Part shown: piece by piece, positions 6,144 through 6,184 of the stretch
Numbering within the stretch: the stretch's first letter is position 1
How the letters are laid out: each line of letters starts with the position of its first letter
Assembly: GCA_964368605.1 (NCBI GenBank)
Contig: CAYJBP010000123.1
Coordinates: 1 to 6,184 of the forward strand
Length of the DNA: 6,184 nt
Origin: CAYJBP01 sp964368605
Lineage (GTDB): Bacteria; Bacillota; Dehalobacteriia; UBA4068
Direction of reading: 5' to 3'
Notes under the pieces: model-generated
The model's input: the letters and a program-made list of their open reading frames with translations, nothing else
The model's database searches: none
What the model was told of the DNA's origin: nothing
Translations under genes and position numbers: made by a program

Positions 6144-6184
6144 GTCTCCGTAGCTCAGTGGATAGAGCATTCGCCTCCTAAGGG
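6144..6184 (+). tRNA. tRNA-Arg, anticodon CCU (5' part; cut by window edge)
   Basis: The 5' half fits the tRNA cloverleaf position by position: acceptor strand GTCTCCG (6144-6150), T8 A9, D-stem GCTC/GAGC (6153-6156, 6165-6168) with loop AGTGGATA, base 26 A, anticodon 5' strand TTCGC (6170-6174), loop CTCCTAA (6175-6181) with U33 and anticodon CCU (6177-6179) followed by A37. CCU reads the AGG arginine codon. The visible 3' strand of the anticodon stem is GGG, so pair 30-40 would be G-G, a mismatch. The T-arm and 3' acceptor strand lie outside the window. Confidence 0.85.

Noticed and set aside
6144..6184. The neighbouring tRNA-Arg as the substrate of TadA
   Set aside because: TadA acts on A34 of the ACG anticodon; this tRNA has CCU and no A34, so the proximity is not functional evidence.

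Overview
The window looks like a chromosomal segment of a low-GC Gram-positive bacterium (Bacillota, probably a clostridial lineage). The grounds are strong GGAGG-type ribosome binding sites, very AT-rich spacers with sigma-A-like promoters, and a secreted choice-of-anchor A / SpaA-domain surface protein, a design typical of Gram-positive cell walls. No species can be named from the sequence alone.

Layout from right to left, which is the direction of transcription for all protein genes: a promoter near 5950 drives tadA (tRNA adenosine deaminase). It is followed after 47 nt by two ABC half-transporter genes that overlap by 4 bp (ATGA). No terminator is visible between tadA and the ABC pair, so the three genes probably form one transcript. 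A 313-bp very AT-rich gap follows. It contains overlapping inverted repeats and then a near-consensus promoter with a 26-bp palindrome lying over its -10 box and predicted start point. That promoter serves a large secreted surface protein that runs off the left edge of the window. To the right of tadA, in the opposite direction, an extended -10 promoter and a roughly 105-nt hairpin-rich leader precede a tRNA-Arg(CCU) gene that is cut by the right edge.

The two ABC proteins make a textbook heterodimeric exporter. The first (581 aa) has lost the catalytic glutamate and the switch histidine. The second (621 aa) keeps both but has a non-consensus signature motif, so the dimer should have one active and one degenerate ATP site. 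TadA makes inosine at the wobble position of tRNA-Arg(ACG), and its link to the exporter appears to be only positional. The surface protein has a signal peptide, a choice-of-anchor A domain, one SpaA/CnaB-like domain with the residues for an intramolecular isopeptide bond, and a DPDDPN repeat linker that continues past the edge.

No clearly new system is visible. The points most worth checking are the palindrome on the surface-protein promoter, the repeat-bearing adhesin truncated by the window, and the structured leader before the tRNA.
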